A stretch of 64,000 nucleotides of DNA from Castanea sativa (Eukaryota > Streptophyta > Magnoliopsida > Fagales > Fagaceae), in the NCBI RefSeq assembly GCF_040712315.1, contig NC_134017.1:25462322-25526321 (forward strand), written 5' to 3'. The notes under the pieces are model-generated. The model was not told the origin of the DNA and made no database searches. It saw nothing but the letters and a program-made list of their open reading frames with translations. Made by a program: the position numbers and the translations under genes. Positions 22,281 to 34,471 of this stretch are shown here, one piece after another. Position 1 is the stretch's first letter; each line of letters opens with the position of its first letter.

Positions 22281-23765
22281 CTAGTCGCTAACCCGTGCTA
22301 TGTACGAGAACCTACCTATTTGTGAGGTAGACTAAATTTTATAAAATTTTTAAGAAACTACACAATTGCATGATTGGCTCTTATATGACTTTAATTTGTG
22401 TTACAATTTGATGAAGAAGTTATTACTTGAACGTGCAATAGCATACAAAAATTTTCTGAAATATCAAAAAATATTAAAGAATTAAATGGTTCACTACTTA
22501 GAAATTATTTAAACAAAACAAAATATATATGAATAAACAATAGACAAATATAAGAGAAAGATGGGTTACATTCAAAAGAATAATTTCAATTATTACAAGC
22601 TTTTTTATCTTGTAAAAAGTGGCTAAAGAGAGTTGGTGGTTCATGTACGAAAATTATTTTTTAAAAAATACATGAAAAACCACAAAATAATTTTTTTTTT
22701 TTAACAAAGTAGAAGAGAATAAAGAGCTCATACCTCTACTCGGCTTTAAAAAAAATAGTGGGGTTTGCTTTGCTTTTATAGTGTTTATGATTAACCTAGC
22801 AAATTTGGAGATAAATTATCAATGTTTGAGTTTGAGTTTAAGTTGGACTTATTAGAGAGATAAAGTTTCACTTCTTGTTAAGTTTGGACTAATCAAAAAT
22901 AATTTATTTAAATAAAATGAACAATCATGATCAATTAGTCTACAAAAGAATAAGACCTAAAATCAAATAAATCTCAATTAATATAGATGTCTAAAAACCT
23001 ATGAATAATATAAAAACTAAAAAAGAGACTTGTTGAAACTAACTACTCTACTTGAATACCGCAATATTATAACTTCGGAAAGATAGTGGAAAAGAAGAAA
23101 ATCCCTGGGCACATCCCCATGTGCACCCATGGCTCATGTATTGTAACTCTTGTTGGCTATGGATAGTGAGTAGTAAGACTTTGCAAAGTCTATTTTATTG
23201 TTCAAAACTTAAATTTAAAAAAAATAAAAATTAAACCAACAATTCATTAAAAAATATGATAAACTTACAAAAGAAGAGAGAAAGGGAAGCAAATTCAATG
23301 AAGAGGGCAATCAAAGCAATCTATATATAAATAATTCCAAGAAATATTAAAAAAATAATTTCTAAAATTTAAACACCAAGAGGGAAAAAAAAAAGGAGAG
23401 TGGAAAAACAACCTTCACCTAGGAGAGAGAGGAGAGAGAGGCAAAGATACTAATGAGTTTTAATACATGTGTTGGTGGCTGGGTGTCGTACAGTGAAGTT
23501 TTTGTGACTTTGTGTGAAAGAAAACCTAAAAAGCTTTATGTTTGTGTTGGTTCCGTACAAAACAAACATGCATTATATAGTTTAAAAAAATGATAATGAT
23601 GAGTTTGAGTTTAAGTTGGACTTGTTAGAGAGATAGAGTTTTACTCCTTGTTAAGTTTAGACTAAACAAAAATAATTTTATTTAAATAAAATGATAATTT
23701 TATTTAAATATAGTGCTGACGTGAAAAATTGTGAGAGTTTCAAAGACTTCGGTTATATATATGTA
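22281..23765 (-). mobile_element. Non-autonomous Helitron H1
   Basis: Minus-strand 3' end at 22281: a hairpin built on CGTGCATAGCACGGG-like sequence, then TTAGCGACTAG, followed by host T. The 5' end near 23765 reads ATATATAACCGAAGTCTTTGA on the minus strand, matching the 5' end of H2 at 51744 (TCTATATATATATATAACCG). About 1.5 kb, AT-rich, with no helicase or Rep. The terminal TC itself is degraded here, so that end is approximate. Confidence 0.65.
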
Positions 23766-23788
23766 AAGTTGTGATTTACAATTATTTT

Positions 23789-24817
23789 TGTGTTGGCTTT
23801 AATTCCGTGCCAAATTTGATTATAATTTTGTTCAATCTTTTATACCTTGTACTTTATGTGGGATTTTATTGTAAGGGTTGTGTGATGAGAGAGAGAGTGT
23901 GAAGACTCAAGCATGTGAAGACAGAAGTTTTCTCGCGAGTATCTCGCGACTAAGCATCCTGCGAAATGATGCATGTGTCTTGCACATGACTGAAATGCGA
24001 AGAGTCATGACAGATGGTGACAGTTGGTTTTCGCGAGTGTCTCGCGGGTAAGGCCTTCCCGCGAGATACCCGCGAAACAGTTTGTTATGCTATTTTGTCC
24101 TATCTGCTTCACTACATCCTCAAACACACTATATATACCATCATTACCCACATATTGAGTAGAGAGCTTTTCAGAAGAGAAAACCCTAGCCTCAACCCTT
24201 GAGAGTGTGAGATTGTCATACCTACAATTCTACACATAATCCATTGTGGTTTTCCTCTACTCTTTCCTCTCCATTTCTATACACTTGAGAAGTTGATAGC
24301 CCAAACACTTACCACACCCATACTGAGTGTCTAGTGAGTTTTTGGTGTTGCTGGGAAGCATTAGAAGAAGCCAAGCTTTGAAGGATGCAATCGGGCGCAT
24401 TGTGGGATCCGGAAAGCTAGACAAGACACGGTTCTAAGAAGCCTTGTTGGAGTAGGAGCTTGGAAGGTTAGGTGCATTGGGTAGACTAGGCTTGGAGGGT
24501 CTTTTGCTATTCGTGTATTCCAACTTATTGTCTAGTGGGTCGATTTACCGCTAGGAGGGCGACGGAGAGGTTTTTCGCTGAGTTCTTCGGTTTCCTCTTC
24601 GATAACACATCAGAGTGTTATCTTGTGTTTGTATCTCTCTTCCCTACTCTTTTAGCTTTCAATTTACTGCTGTGTTTTATTGGATATGGCTTAGAGTAGC
24701 AGTTTTGTTTGGTCGCTGGCATTTACTCTATTCCACACTTAGTTTAAGTTAAAGTAAAATCAACCGAGCCATAATTTATTAATTTGGGATCTAAACAGCT
24801 CTTGTGTTTTTAACACA
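23789..24817 (+). mobile_element. Putative solo LTR or LTR fragment
   Basis: Begins TGTGTTGGC and ends TTTAACACA, with TATA-like CTATATATACC near 24128 and a CpG-rich block of TCGCGAG-type motifs (23930-24085). No partner LTR, primer site or clear target duplication was found (flanks ATTTT and AATCC), so the identity rests on the ends and promoter-like content only. Confidence 0.4.
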
Positions 24818-24829
24818 AATCCGAGCTTT

Positions 24830-24832
<3 letters not shown>

Positions 24833-24887
<55 letters not shown>
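24833..24887. repeat. (TA)n microsatellite
   Basis: Uninterrupted TA repeat of about 55 bp, lying 29 bp left of element E1. Confidence 0.9.
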
Positions 24888-24890
<3 letters not shown>

Positions 24891-24915
24891 GTGTTTAAAT
24901 TTGCGGTTTAAGAAC

Positions 24916-25581
24916 TGATGATGCAAAGAAAATCAGTAGGCTGGATGCTTCGGACTTGGATGGACCACTTGCTCTCTCAATGGCCTGAAAAAGAAAGAAA
25001 TGCGATCAAAGGTGACTGGGGCTGCCGGCCAAGAACCCTCCGATGGCAAAGTTAGTTTTCTCTCTATATTTTTGTAGTTCCAACTTTTTGGGAGCAATAA
25101 AAACGTACCTTTGCTTTGTCTAAATAAACGTTTATATAGTGTTCTAATAAACGGTTATCGCAATTATAACCTCCCCTGGATTCAAGGAGGCGCAAGGATT
25201 TAAAAATAACTTCCATAACCGTTTAGGAGTTATGTACTTCTTACACAACGGATACTTGGAAGTTACGCGTAAAATAAGGAATTGTCACATTATACTTGGA
25301 GATTTTCCTAAGTATGATACCCTCGTCCTAGTATCCCCTTGTCGAGTGTACTTAGCTCATGAATAGGGGTCGTTCCGTCCAACGGACTAATTTCTTCGGG
25401 ACGAGCTTGTCGACACTCTGGACGAGCGCCTCATTCCTTGGTCACGCGGACCTCGTCCAAGGCTCTTCCTCTTTGGACGAGGTAGTTATAGGTAAGGTTT
25501 TCAGGGGTGCTTGCAATTCTAGCTGGGTCACGGACGACCTCTATGGACGACTTCAAGATAGGCAAAATCAGTACCCTTTCA
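24916..25581 (-). repeat. 3' LTR of E1
   Basis: 666 bp. On + it runs TGATGATGCAAAG...TACCCTTTCA. The minus-strand TATA-like ACTATATAAA lies at about 25131-25140. The purine-rich GAGGGGGCAAC directly beside it on the minus strand (about 25582-25592) is the presumed polypurine tract. Confidence 0.9.
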
Positions 25582-25648
25582 GTTGCCCCCTCGTGCAAGG
25601 GTCGTCTAAAGCTTTTGGTTTTTGGACACATGTCTTATCATGTCACCC

Positions 25649-25816
25649 CACGTGTCTCAATCTAGATGGTGGGGTTCCAATGGCTCCAGATTGCGCCACG
25701 TGTCATCATTATATGGGTTAACCGTTGTGTCGATTTGAGTTTTCGAGGAAGTTGCCACGTGGTTCTTCCTGATTGAGCACTTCGTTCCAGGTTTCATTTT
25801 TCAACGCCTATAAATA
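25649..25816 (+). promoter_or_regulatory. Promoter of the antisense gene in E1: three G-boxes and TATA box
   Basis: Three CACGTG motifs at 25649-25654, 25697-25702 and 25756-25761, two within CCACGTGTC, precede TATAAATA at 25809-25816. The ATG is 160 nt further on. The same arrangement (CACGTG, then CTATAAATAGTGG) is kept in E2. In plants CACGTG cores are bound by bZIP and bHLH factors. Which signal acts here is unknown. Confidence 0.65.
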
Positions 25817-25976
25817 GTGGATTTCCTCTCATACCCTCTCCATTTTTCAAATTTTCTTGTTTGACATTTCTCGTCCATCGCCTCGTCTAGAAGTATTCCA
25901 ACGTCCCTAGTTTTCCTTCGTCTAGAACCAGGTATTTTCTCTACACTCGTCTTTAGGTTTCCCTTAAATTTCCACA

Positions 25977-28185
25977 ATGTCAGAAGTTTTTTCTTTGTCT
26001 AGTAATAGTGTTGATAGAGAGATAGACGAATACCACAACTCAACTAGTTACAGTGGTTCTAGCAGTAGTAGTGGGGGTAATACTACAGACGAGTATGTTT
26101 CTGGGGTTCCTAGGGTTCCCCTAGAAGTCTTCCAAGAGGAATTTAGGACGAGAGTGGCGTCTGGGTCTAGGGCTGGTCCCTCCGGTGTGCCCTCGTCCAC
26201 TCAAAAGGACGAGGTTGAGACCATATACAGCTATGCTGTGGGGGTTTCTGCTAAGACAGACAAGAGGAAATTAGCTTCTCTTAGGAGCTGGTATCAAATT
26301 CCAGACGAGCTAAATCCTAGGTTAGCCGTCCGTGATGAGTGGTGTTGCCAACCTCATTTTAGCATTGGAGTTTATGAAGCCTATCTTCTAGGAGGTCTTA
26401 GGTTGCCTCTCAATGCTTTTGCTAGGGAGTTGCTCACTAGATTGGGTTTAGGGCTGTGTCAGTTTAATCCCAATGCATGGAGACTAATCGTTTCTATGCA
26501 AATTTTGTGGAGAGAGGTTTTTGAAGGGGATTGTCCTCTTACCGTGGACGAATTCCTTTTCTGCTACAAACCCTCTTAAATTAGCCAATCCCGTGGCTTT
26601 TATCAGTTTATAGCCAGGAGAAGAGATTGTAGGATTATAAAGTCGTTGGTTACATCGGATAGGAATTGGAAGACAGAGTTTTTCTTCGTCTCAGGTTTTT
26701 GGGCAGGGCGCCTATTGAGGTGGGCAGGGATCCATTTGCCCCATATACAAGAGAGTTAAGGAACCTTCATCCTGAAGGTATGCTTATCACCATTGTAACA
26801 TTACCCTTATCACATGTCTTTCTATACTAATTAAGCTCCTCGTCCTTACTGCAGGTGTTAGAAGGCCGTCTTTGAACAAGTTTTATTTGGGACGTGTTCA
26901 AAAGGCTCGTCTTCACCCAGAGAGGGACTTCCATTCTTTGGTTACCCTTCAACGTCTTGCGACTTGGGGACTTGGCCCAGAACCTTCTCTAGAAGCCCTA
27001 GCTCACGAAATCACAATTCACCGACGTAAGTTCTTGCCTTAAGATTTTGTTTGTCTTGCCATCACCTTAATCATATCGTCATAGGTACATAGGTTGATTT
27101 ATTCATTTATTTTTTGCAGGGATGACTACCATGAAAGAGAACAAAGATAAGGGAGTTGTGGACGAGCCCACTAGGCAAGACGCTGAAACTAGGGCTCATC
27201 CTGCCGTTGGTGACAAGAGAAGCCTGTCGAAGGCTATTAATCTTGAAAACCTCCCCAGCCGTCTGAAGGAGAAGAGAGCGAAGCATAGGAGGTCGTCCAA
27301 GCCTGGGGTCATCTCTCCTGCTATCCCTGTTCCTCCTTCATCTCAATCGCCATCCATCCAGATTCTTGACGTGGAGTCGTCTAAGCCTAGTCACCCTCCT
27401 CCGTCTAAAACTAGTGTTCCTACCTCGTCCCAGCGTTGAAGTTGCGTCAAACCTCCTTGAGAGTGAGGACTTGGCCTGGGAGAGGTTTGAAAAGGCAATT
27501 TCTGGCGAGGACGTGGCCGCGTGCTATAACATGTCCTTGAGAGATTTTGAACACTCAAGTGTCCACGACCTTTTCAAGGTAATTAATATAAACTTCTTTT
27601 CGTTTTTTTTTTTTTTTTTATATCTTCCTCGTCATTACGCTTATTTTCTTTGCTTAATACGAAAATTCGTAATTGCTTGTGTAGGCTATGTCAAAGTTCA
27701 TAGCCGTGTCCAGACAGGCTACTGAGCTGGATAAGACGAGGCTCTTATTGGAAAGGAGGATACAGGAAGTCAGGGACGACTGCAAAGGCTGGGCTGAAAC
27801 ATTAGCTAAGGCTAAGGACGAGGCCAAGGGTTTGCTGAACCTCGTCGAGGAGCTAAAAGCTGACATAGTGGAGAAAGACACTCATCTTGATCACTTTCAG
27901 AGGAAGACCGACGAATTAAGCAACTCTCTTGAGAAGGCTAAGGAAGATGTTGTGGAGGAATTTAAGGCCTCAAAGCAATTAACCGACCTTCTGGACGCCA
28001 ACTATGCAGCTGGATTTGAAGATTTTCGCATGGAGGCGAAGGAGAAGTTTCCAGAGGTTGATTTCAGCTCTATCATCCTTCAATTAGGGGGTGCTGCTAG
28101 TTCTTTTCTTCAAACTAGTTCTGAAGATGTCAATATTGAAGACGATGCCTCAACCAAGCCTGCCCAAGACGACCCCAATGCCTGA
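25977..28185 (+). pseudogene. Spliced antisense gene of E1 (Transposase_28-like plus coiled coil)
   Basis: Four exons on the strand opposite to gag-pol: 25977-26777, 26855-27025, 27120-27579 and 27686-28185, with GT/AG introns (GTATGC..TGCAG, GTAAGT..TGCAG, GTAATT..TGTAG). Exon 1 has GVYEAYLLGGLRLPLNAF and LCQFNPNAWRLIVSMQILW, the pattern of the 'putative gypsy type transposon' family (Pfam Transposase_28). Exon 3 is basic and Pro/Ser-rich. Exon 4 is heptad-rich, a probable coiled coil. Breaks: stop at 26577-26579, a one-base deletion near 26705, a deletion near 27435 and a frameshift near 28175. Its E2 copy aligns throughout. Function is unknown. The name of the family does not show transposase activity. 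Confidence 0.8.
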
Positions 28186-29189
28186 TGCCCCTGCTACCTG
28201 AAGATTTTATTTGCTCAAAGTGTTCCCTTTCTCTTTTTTTTTTTTTTTTTTAAATTTATTAGAGCACAATTACCTCGTCTAGAGTACTCTCGACGAGTTT
28301 ATTAACAATTGCCTTTTAAGGCTTATTTTATAAGGGTTTTTGGACGGTGGTCGTCTACCCTTTGATTTCTAATGAATGTTTATTTTCATCTGTTATTGTT
28401 GTTTCATGGACGAGATTATTTTTATCATTTATGCTATTGTTCCAAGTGTTGAATGATCGTCTATGTGATTTCCTCGTAGGCGACCCACTTAGGATGATAA
28501 TGATGACTGCATTGCTTTTGCTTGTCCTTTAGGCAATTATTACTCGTCTTCCCGCAAGAATTTTAATATGTTTTACTCGACTCAATACATTGAGGCGTCT
28601 TGACTAGCTTCTCGTCTCTAGAATGTTATGCCATAGCGCCTGCCTTCTTTCTTAGACGAGTGGGCCTTGGCTTTTTCTTTTTGCTTTATCCTTATTTAGA
28701 GGAAAGCATTTTTGTTTTATCCTTATTTAAAGGAAAGCTTGGACGAGTATGCCTTAGCTTCTTTCTCTTTGCTTTATCCTTATTTAAAGGAAAGCCTTGG
28801 ATGAGTATTTCTGGGTCCGAAGATTTCTATTCGTCTTAGGCTTTTGCCCCTTCTGTTGGTATTATTATGGAAACTAGATTTATGCATCAAATACATAAGC
28901 AATCCAAACCATATTATTACATGAACATTGTTCACAAACGTGGCACATGCTTATAAGCTAGTGCCTTATTAAAATACTTAAGAAAAATACATAACCTCGT
29001 CTTTCATAAGCTGGTCTGTAAGCGGTGCAAAAGTTTAAGAACTAGTGCACTTTTTATTCATAACACAACATAATAGTAGTAAGAACACAACAGTAAGTAT
29101 AAGTGAACATAGGTTATAGTTGTAACTTTGCTATTGATTTCCCTCGTCCCTGCTTATTACTGATAGTATCTCCTTAGGTGTTCCACATT
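28186..29189. repeat. E1 spacer with ~57 bp minisatellite (about 3 units)
   Basis: Noncoding region between the antisense gene and the integrase end. CTTTATCCTTATTTAAAGGA-type units lie at about 28660-28800, one of them shortened to ~30 bp. The corresponding E2 region has about five units. Frequent GACGAG/CTCGTC words. Confidence 0.7.
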
Positions 29190-29972
29190 CTAGGGATGCT
29201 CTAACTTCCGTCTGTCCAGAGCTTCCAGGTAGTAAGACCCCTGCCTCTTGCAGTTGATTACCCTGTAGGGTCCTTCCCAATTAGGTCCCAATTTTCCATG
29301 AGTTGGGTTCCTGGTTGCTAAGGAGACTCTTTTGAGAACAAGGTCCCCAACACTGAACCGTCTAGGTTTTACCATGGCGTCATGCTGCCTGGCCATAAGG
29401 TTCTTGTATCTTGCTGTCCTTTGCTCCGCGTCCATTCTTACCTCATCGATAAGATCGAGGTCAAGACGGAGTTCCTCTACGTTCTCTCTTTCCTGATACT
29501 TCATCACTCGGTGATTAGCCATATGGACTTCTGCCGGTATAACGGCTTCACTTACGTAGGCTAACTTAAAGGGAGTTTCTCCTGTTGGGGTTCGTACAGT
29601 CGTCTTGTAGGCCCAAAGAACACCTGGTAGCTCGTCTGGCAGAATCCCTTTTGCCCCCTCGAGCCGAGTCTTGATGATTTTCAGCCGGGATCAGTTCGTT
29701 ACTTCTTCCTGTCCATTTGCATGTGGATGAGAGGGCGAGCAATAGTGATTCTTGATCCCAAAATGATTGCAGAAGTCTCTGAAGGGTGCATCGTTGAATT
29801 GACGTCTGTTATCTGATACTAATACCCTGGGTACTCCGAACCTACATAGAATATTCTTCCATACAAAATTTTTCACGTTTTGCTGAGTGATTGCTGCGAG
29901 AGGTTCGGCTTCTACCCACTTGGTAAAGTAATCGATTCCTACCACCAGAAACTTCATTTGCCTGGTTCCCAT
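29190..29972 (-). pseudogene. E1 integrase core and C-terminal region
   Basis: Reads MGTRQMKFLVVGIDYFTKW with the first catalytic Asp, then VSDNRRQF (second Asp kept, DNG changed to DNR) and HPHANGQEEVTN (catalytic Glu position kept). After a frame break, 29522-29190 holds the C-terminal part with FSVGDLVLKRVSLATRNPTH and GPYRVINCKRQGSYYLEALD. Frame breaks near 29690 inactivate it. Confidence 0.85.
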
Positions 29973-30002
29973 GGGGAAAGGGCCTAGAATATCCAGTCCC
30001 CA

Positions 30003-30748
30003 CTATGCGAAGGGCCATGGGGCCATCATTGGGGTCTGGTACTCTAACGGCTCTCTAGGTACATTGCTATAGTGCTGACACTGGTCACATACCTTGACAT
30101 AGGCTTTAGCATCTGCCTGCATTGTAGGCCAGTAGTAGCCGACACGGACGATCTTATGGACTAGCGACCTTGCTCCTGAATGATTTCCACATGCTCCTGA
30201 ATGAACTTCCCTTAGAACATAGTTTGACTCGTCAAGAGCCAAGCACCTTAAGTAAGGTTGGGAAAAATCTCGCTTGTACAACACTTCATTTATGAGGACG
30301 TACTTGGCTGCCCTGACCCTTAACTTTCTTACTTCATCCCTGTCTTCTGGAAGCCTTCCATCTTTGAAATAAATCACTATTGGACTCATCCAATTTTCTC
30401 CTCCTCCTATCTGTTGTATGTCGGGGATGTCTATGCTCAGCATATATTGGATGTTGTCGCACTCGTCTGTAACTCCTACCGAAGCTACTTTTGCCAAGGC
30501 GTCTGCTTCCGTATTTTCCTCCCTGGATAGTTGAACAAAACTTACAGCTAAAATTTCCGTGCAAGTCGTTTCACTTTGTTGAGGTATTTCTTCATTCGAT
30601 ATTTCTTAGTATCACACATTCCATTTACTTGGTTAATGACTAGCTAAGAATCTCCTCTGATTGTTACCGACTCCACCCCTAAGGACTTAGCCAATTTCAA
30701 TCCTTTAAGTAGAGTTTCGTACTCAGCCTCGTTGTTGGTAGTTTGATA
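30003..30748 (-). pseudogene. E1 second RNase H end and integrase zinc-binding domain
   Basis: 30497-30003 contains VLREVHSGACGNHSGARSLV and VCDQCQHYSNVP, the HHCC integrase zinc domain. Upstream (30730-30500) lies the rest of the second RNase H in broken frames. A TAG at 30749-30751 separates it from EYAARL. The same TAG occurs in E2. Another stop occurs at the CAG codon of the conserved PFAQWGLDILGPFP junction. Confidence 0.82.
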
Positions 30749-31594
30749 CTACAGACGGGCTGCATACTCCAGCCTGTCACCCTCAGGGGACTTCAGTATA
30801 ACTCCAATTCCTCCTGTATACAGTGTGGACGATCCGTCGACATTAATCACCCATTTTTCAACACCTTCGTCCTTGTCCAGCTCATCCTGGCTGGGGGTGA
30901 ACTCTGCAATGAAATTTGCTAATGCCTGCGCCTTTATCGCATTCCTTGGAATGTATCTGATATCGAACTCGCTAAGTTCAACAGCCCACTGTATTAGCCG
31001 CCCAGCAGCTTCCAACTTGTTCATTGTCTTCTTTATGGGGTGGTCTATCAGGACGTTGATGATGTGAGCTTGGAAATAATGCCTCAGCTTCCTAGAAGCC
31101 GTGATCAATGCAAAAGTTAGCTTCTCCATCATCGGGTATCGTCCTTCTGCTCCTCTCATTGCACGGCTTGTATAATAAACCGGTTTGTGGACTCTCCCCT
31201 CTTCTCTGACCAACGCTGAGCTTACTGCGTGTGGAGACACTACCAAATACAAATACAACTCTTCCCCAGGTACAGACGGACTCAACAGCGGCGCTGTCAT
31301 GAGATATGTCTTCAAGTCTTGGAAGGCCCTTTGACACTTGTCCGTCCACTCAAATGCCTTCCTGAGGACTTTAAAGAATGGCAAACATTTGTCAATGGCT
31401 TTTGATACAAACCTGTTGAGGGGGACGACTCGTCTGGTAAGAGACTGGACTTCCTTGATACTTTTCGGTGGCTCCATGTTCAGTATCGCCTGGATTTTGT
31501 CCGGATTTGCTTCAATTCCTCTGTGCGAAACCATGAACCCCAAAAATTTCCCCGACGAAACTCTGAAAGCAGACTTGCTTGGATTTAATTTCAT
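30749..31594 (-). pseudogene. E1 RT thumb, RNase H and start of second RNase H
   Basis: 281-codon frame from MKLNPSKSAFRVSSGKFLGF (end of RT) through EWTDKCQRAFQDLKTYL, classical RNase H (YYTSRAMRGAEGRYPMMEK, then KLRHYFQAHIINVL) to the second RNase H start WVINVDGSSTLYTGGIGVIL. It ends at the TAG shared with E2. Confidence 0.88.
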
Positions 31595-33262
31595 GTTATA
31601 CTACCGCAGTGTATCAAAGGTCTCCTGAAGGTCGTCTAGATGATTGTCCTCGTCCTTACTTTTCACCAACATGTCGTCTACATAAACCTCCACATTTCAC
31701 CCGATTTGGGGACGGAACATGTGGTTAACTAGCCTCTGGTAAGTTGCCCCTGCGTTTTTCAATCCAAAGGGCATTACTTCATAGCAATACAACCCTTGGC
31801 TTGTAACAAATGAGGTTTTTTCTTGATCTGCTTTATCCATCTTTATCTGATTGTAACCTGAGAAGGCGTCCATGAAGCTAAGAACTTTGTGACCTGCCGT
31901 CGAGTCCACCAATTGGTCGATGTGTGGCAAGGGGTAACTATCCTTGGGGTAGGCTTTGTTTAAGTCGGTGAAGTCCACGCACATTCACCACTTGCCGTTA
32001 GCTTTCTTTACCATGACCACGTTCGCTAACCAGTTTGGATAATAAACTTCTTAGATGAACTCTGCAGCGACCAACTTCTGTACTTCTTCCTTGATGGCAT
32101 TTTCTCGCTCAGGAGCGAAAACCCTTTTCTTCTGGCACACTAGTTTTGAATAAGGACACACGTTCAGGCTATGCGTAATAATACTTAGATCAATGCCGAG
32201 CATGTCTTCATGACTCTATGCAAAGACGTCAAGGCTTTTCTTCAAAAACTGGACCAAAACTTGCTTTGCCCCCTCTTCCATACTCGCCCCAATTCTAGTG
32301 AACTTTTCAAGCTGGTTCTCGTCCAAAGGGACGTCCTCTAACACTTCAGTGGGTTCGGCTGTGATCCTTCTCCCATCTATACTCATTGCCTACATGTGCT
32401 TGTCCATCGCCAGCATGGCTAATTAGCATTCTCTGGCAGCCAATTGATCTCCTTGTATTTGGCCCACTCCGTGCGCTGTAGGAAATTTGATGGACAAGTG
32501 GTAGGTAGAGGTTACCGCCTTCCAACTATTCAGAGTTGGTCTTCCAATAATTGCATTATATGACGATACACAATCGACAACGAGGAAATTTACGTCCTTG
32601 GTTATCTGCTGTGGACATGTTCCGACGACCACTGGTAACGTGATGGTACCTACCGGTTGCACCTTCATTCCTCCGAATCCCACCAATGGCGAATTCACTA
32701 GTCAGAGCTGATCTCGTCCTAACCTCATTTGCTAGAAGGCGGGGTAGTAAAGAATGTCTGTAGAACTGCCATTATCTATCAACACCCTTCTAGTCATGTA
32801 ATCAGAGATGAGTAGGGTGATGACTATCGTGTCATCGTGTGGGTGGTGGAGTCGTCCTGCCTCCTCGTCCATGAATGTAACAGCTTGCTCGTCGACTTCC
32901 CTCGTCTTAAGAGGTCGTCCAGACAGCTGGATGTTCTGCACCACCTTGAGGTATGTTTTCCTTGACTTGGATGACTACGCTGTCGAATTCCCTCCTATAA
33001 TTACCCTTATTTCTCCTAGTGGGGGTCGTGATGGCTCTTCCACCTTAGCTTTTAGTTTCTCATCTCTTTGGTCTCGTCCAAGGAAGTTCCTTAGCTTTCC
33101 TTGTCTAATAAGATTCTCTATTTGCTGCTTCAAATCAAAGCACTCGTCCGTGTCATGCCCGTGATCTCTATGAAAGCGTAAATACTTGCTCCTATTGCGC
33201 TTGTTGGGATCGCCCTTCATCTTATCCAGCCATTTCAAGGACGGATCATCCTTGATCTGCAT
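31595..33262 (-). pseudogene. E1 protease and reverse transcriptase, multiple stops
   Basis: Protease motif VLIDNGSSTDILYYPAF at about 32732-32785. RT is recognisable as CVDFTDLNKAYPKDSYPLPH, FMDAFSGYNQI and MPFGLKNAGATYQRLVN. The catalytic box is intact as YVDD just after a stop (QIG*NVEVYVDD, about 31676-31690). At least eight in-frame stops or frame breaks occur between 33262 and 31595. Confidence 0.85.
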
Positions 33263-33268
33263 AAGAAC

Positions 33269-34388
33269 CTACTCTAGTGGCATGGTCAAGGGCGTATATT
33301 GCTGATTCCTCGCGGAGGAACTTGCCTTTTTCCCATCCTTGTCTTTCCTTTCGTCTACTCGAGCTTTCTTAGGACGAGGTCCTTGATCCGAGTAACGATG
33401 GTGACCTGCTTCTGAGCGCTCTGCCCTTTTTCTTTTCTTGGATATGATAGCGTCCTCAGCATTCATGAAATTCTGGGCCGAATGGACGAGCTCGGCCATA
33501 GTCTGGGGTTCTTGCTCGTAGAGCTTGTGAATGAACAAGTCAGAATTGACCCCGTTATGGAAGGCGGCCAGCAACAACTTGTCGTCCACCTCAAGGCTTC
33601 CCTATTAAATCGGGTAATAAAGGATCGCAGACTCTCATTTTCCCCTTGCTCTATAGTCAGCAAACTAGAAGATGAACGTTTGTGGCGCTGTCCTCCAATG
33701 AAGTTATTAACAAACAACTTACTCAACTCTTCAAACGATCCCACCGAGTTTGGGGGTATCTTACTGAACCACACCCGCGCTAGTCCCTTAAGTGTGGTGG
33801 GGAAAGCTCTGTACATGATCTCGTCCGGGACCCCTTGAAGGTGCATGGTCGTCTTGAAAGTTGCAATGTGATCGCAAGGGTCGCGATTTCCATCATACGA
33901 GTCCAAAGAAGGCATTTTGAATTTTGGGGGTAGAGGATGACTGTTGATGAAAGCTGTGAAAGGGAAGTCCATTCGGTGAACCATATCATCCACTGGGTTT
34001 GCTCGTCTCATATTCTCCCTCATCTTATCCATGGCTTTCCTCATTTGGTCCATCTCTCTTTCTAAGTGTGGCATTCTTCTTGAAGCGGTACCCCTTGTTT
34101 GATTCTTGGACTCAACATTTTCTCCTTCTTGACTCGATGCCCATCCCTCCGTGTGCCCATCTTGGCGCTACCTCCTGAGGTTAATCTCCCTATTCAACTC
34201 TTGATTCTGACGTGTCAGTTCTGCCATAGCGGCAACCATGGATTGTATGTGTTGAATAGAAGGCGATTGCATGACAGGTATGACCTGCGATCTCGAAGGG
34301 GATTACTAGATGCATCCCTACTCTCCTGGTGGCCTGGGCTGGTAGCCCTTGATCTTGTTCGAACCATTCAGCCTTTTGTCTGGGACAG
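33269..34388 (-). pseudogene. E1 gag
   Basis: Starts MVRTRSRATSPGHQESRD (ATG near 34360), then loses frame near 34270. The Retrotrans_gag core is at 34074-33463 (DHIATFKTTMHLQGVPDEIM, RAFPTTLKGLARVWFSKIPP). A deletion near 33600 (sequence still present in E2) changes frame, and MDDKLLLAAFHNGVNSDLF continues at 33589-33269 to a stop. The zinc-binding-like YLRFHRDHGHDTDECFDL lies just downstream at about 33180. Confidence 0.85.
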
Positions 34389-34452
34389 AGTAATCCTTGA
34401 CAACAAAAACACAGTCGAATAAAAAGAACAGTGAATAGTGTTTGTTTTCTCT

Positions 34453-34471
34453 TCCCACAGACGGCGCCAAC
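34453..34471 (-). other. Primer binding site of E1 (tRNA-Asp-like)
   Basis: On the minus strand the LTR end CATCATCA, followed by GT, leads to TGGCGCCGTCTGTGGGAA. The first nine bases match the 3' end of plant tRNA-Asp as used by many Tat/Athila elements. The remainder diverges, so the exact tRNA is uncertain. Confidence 0.65.
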
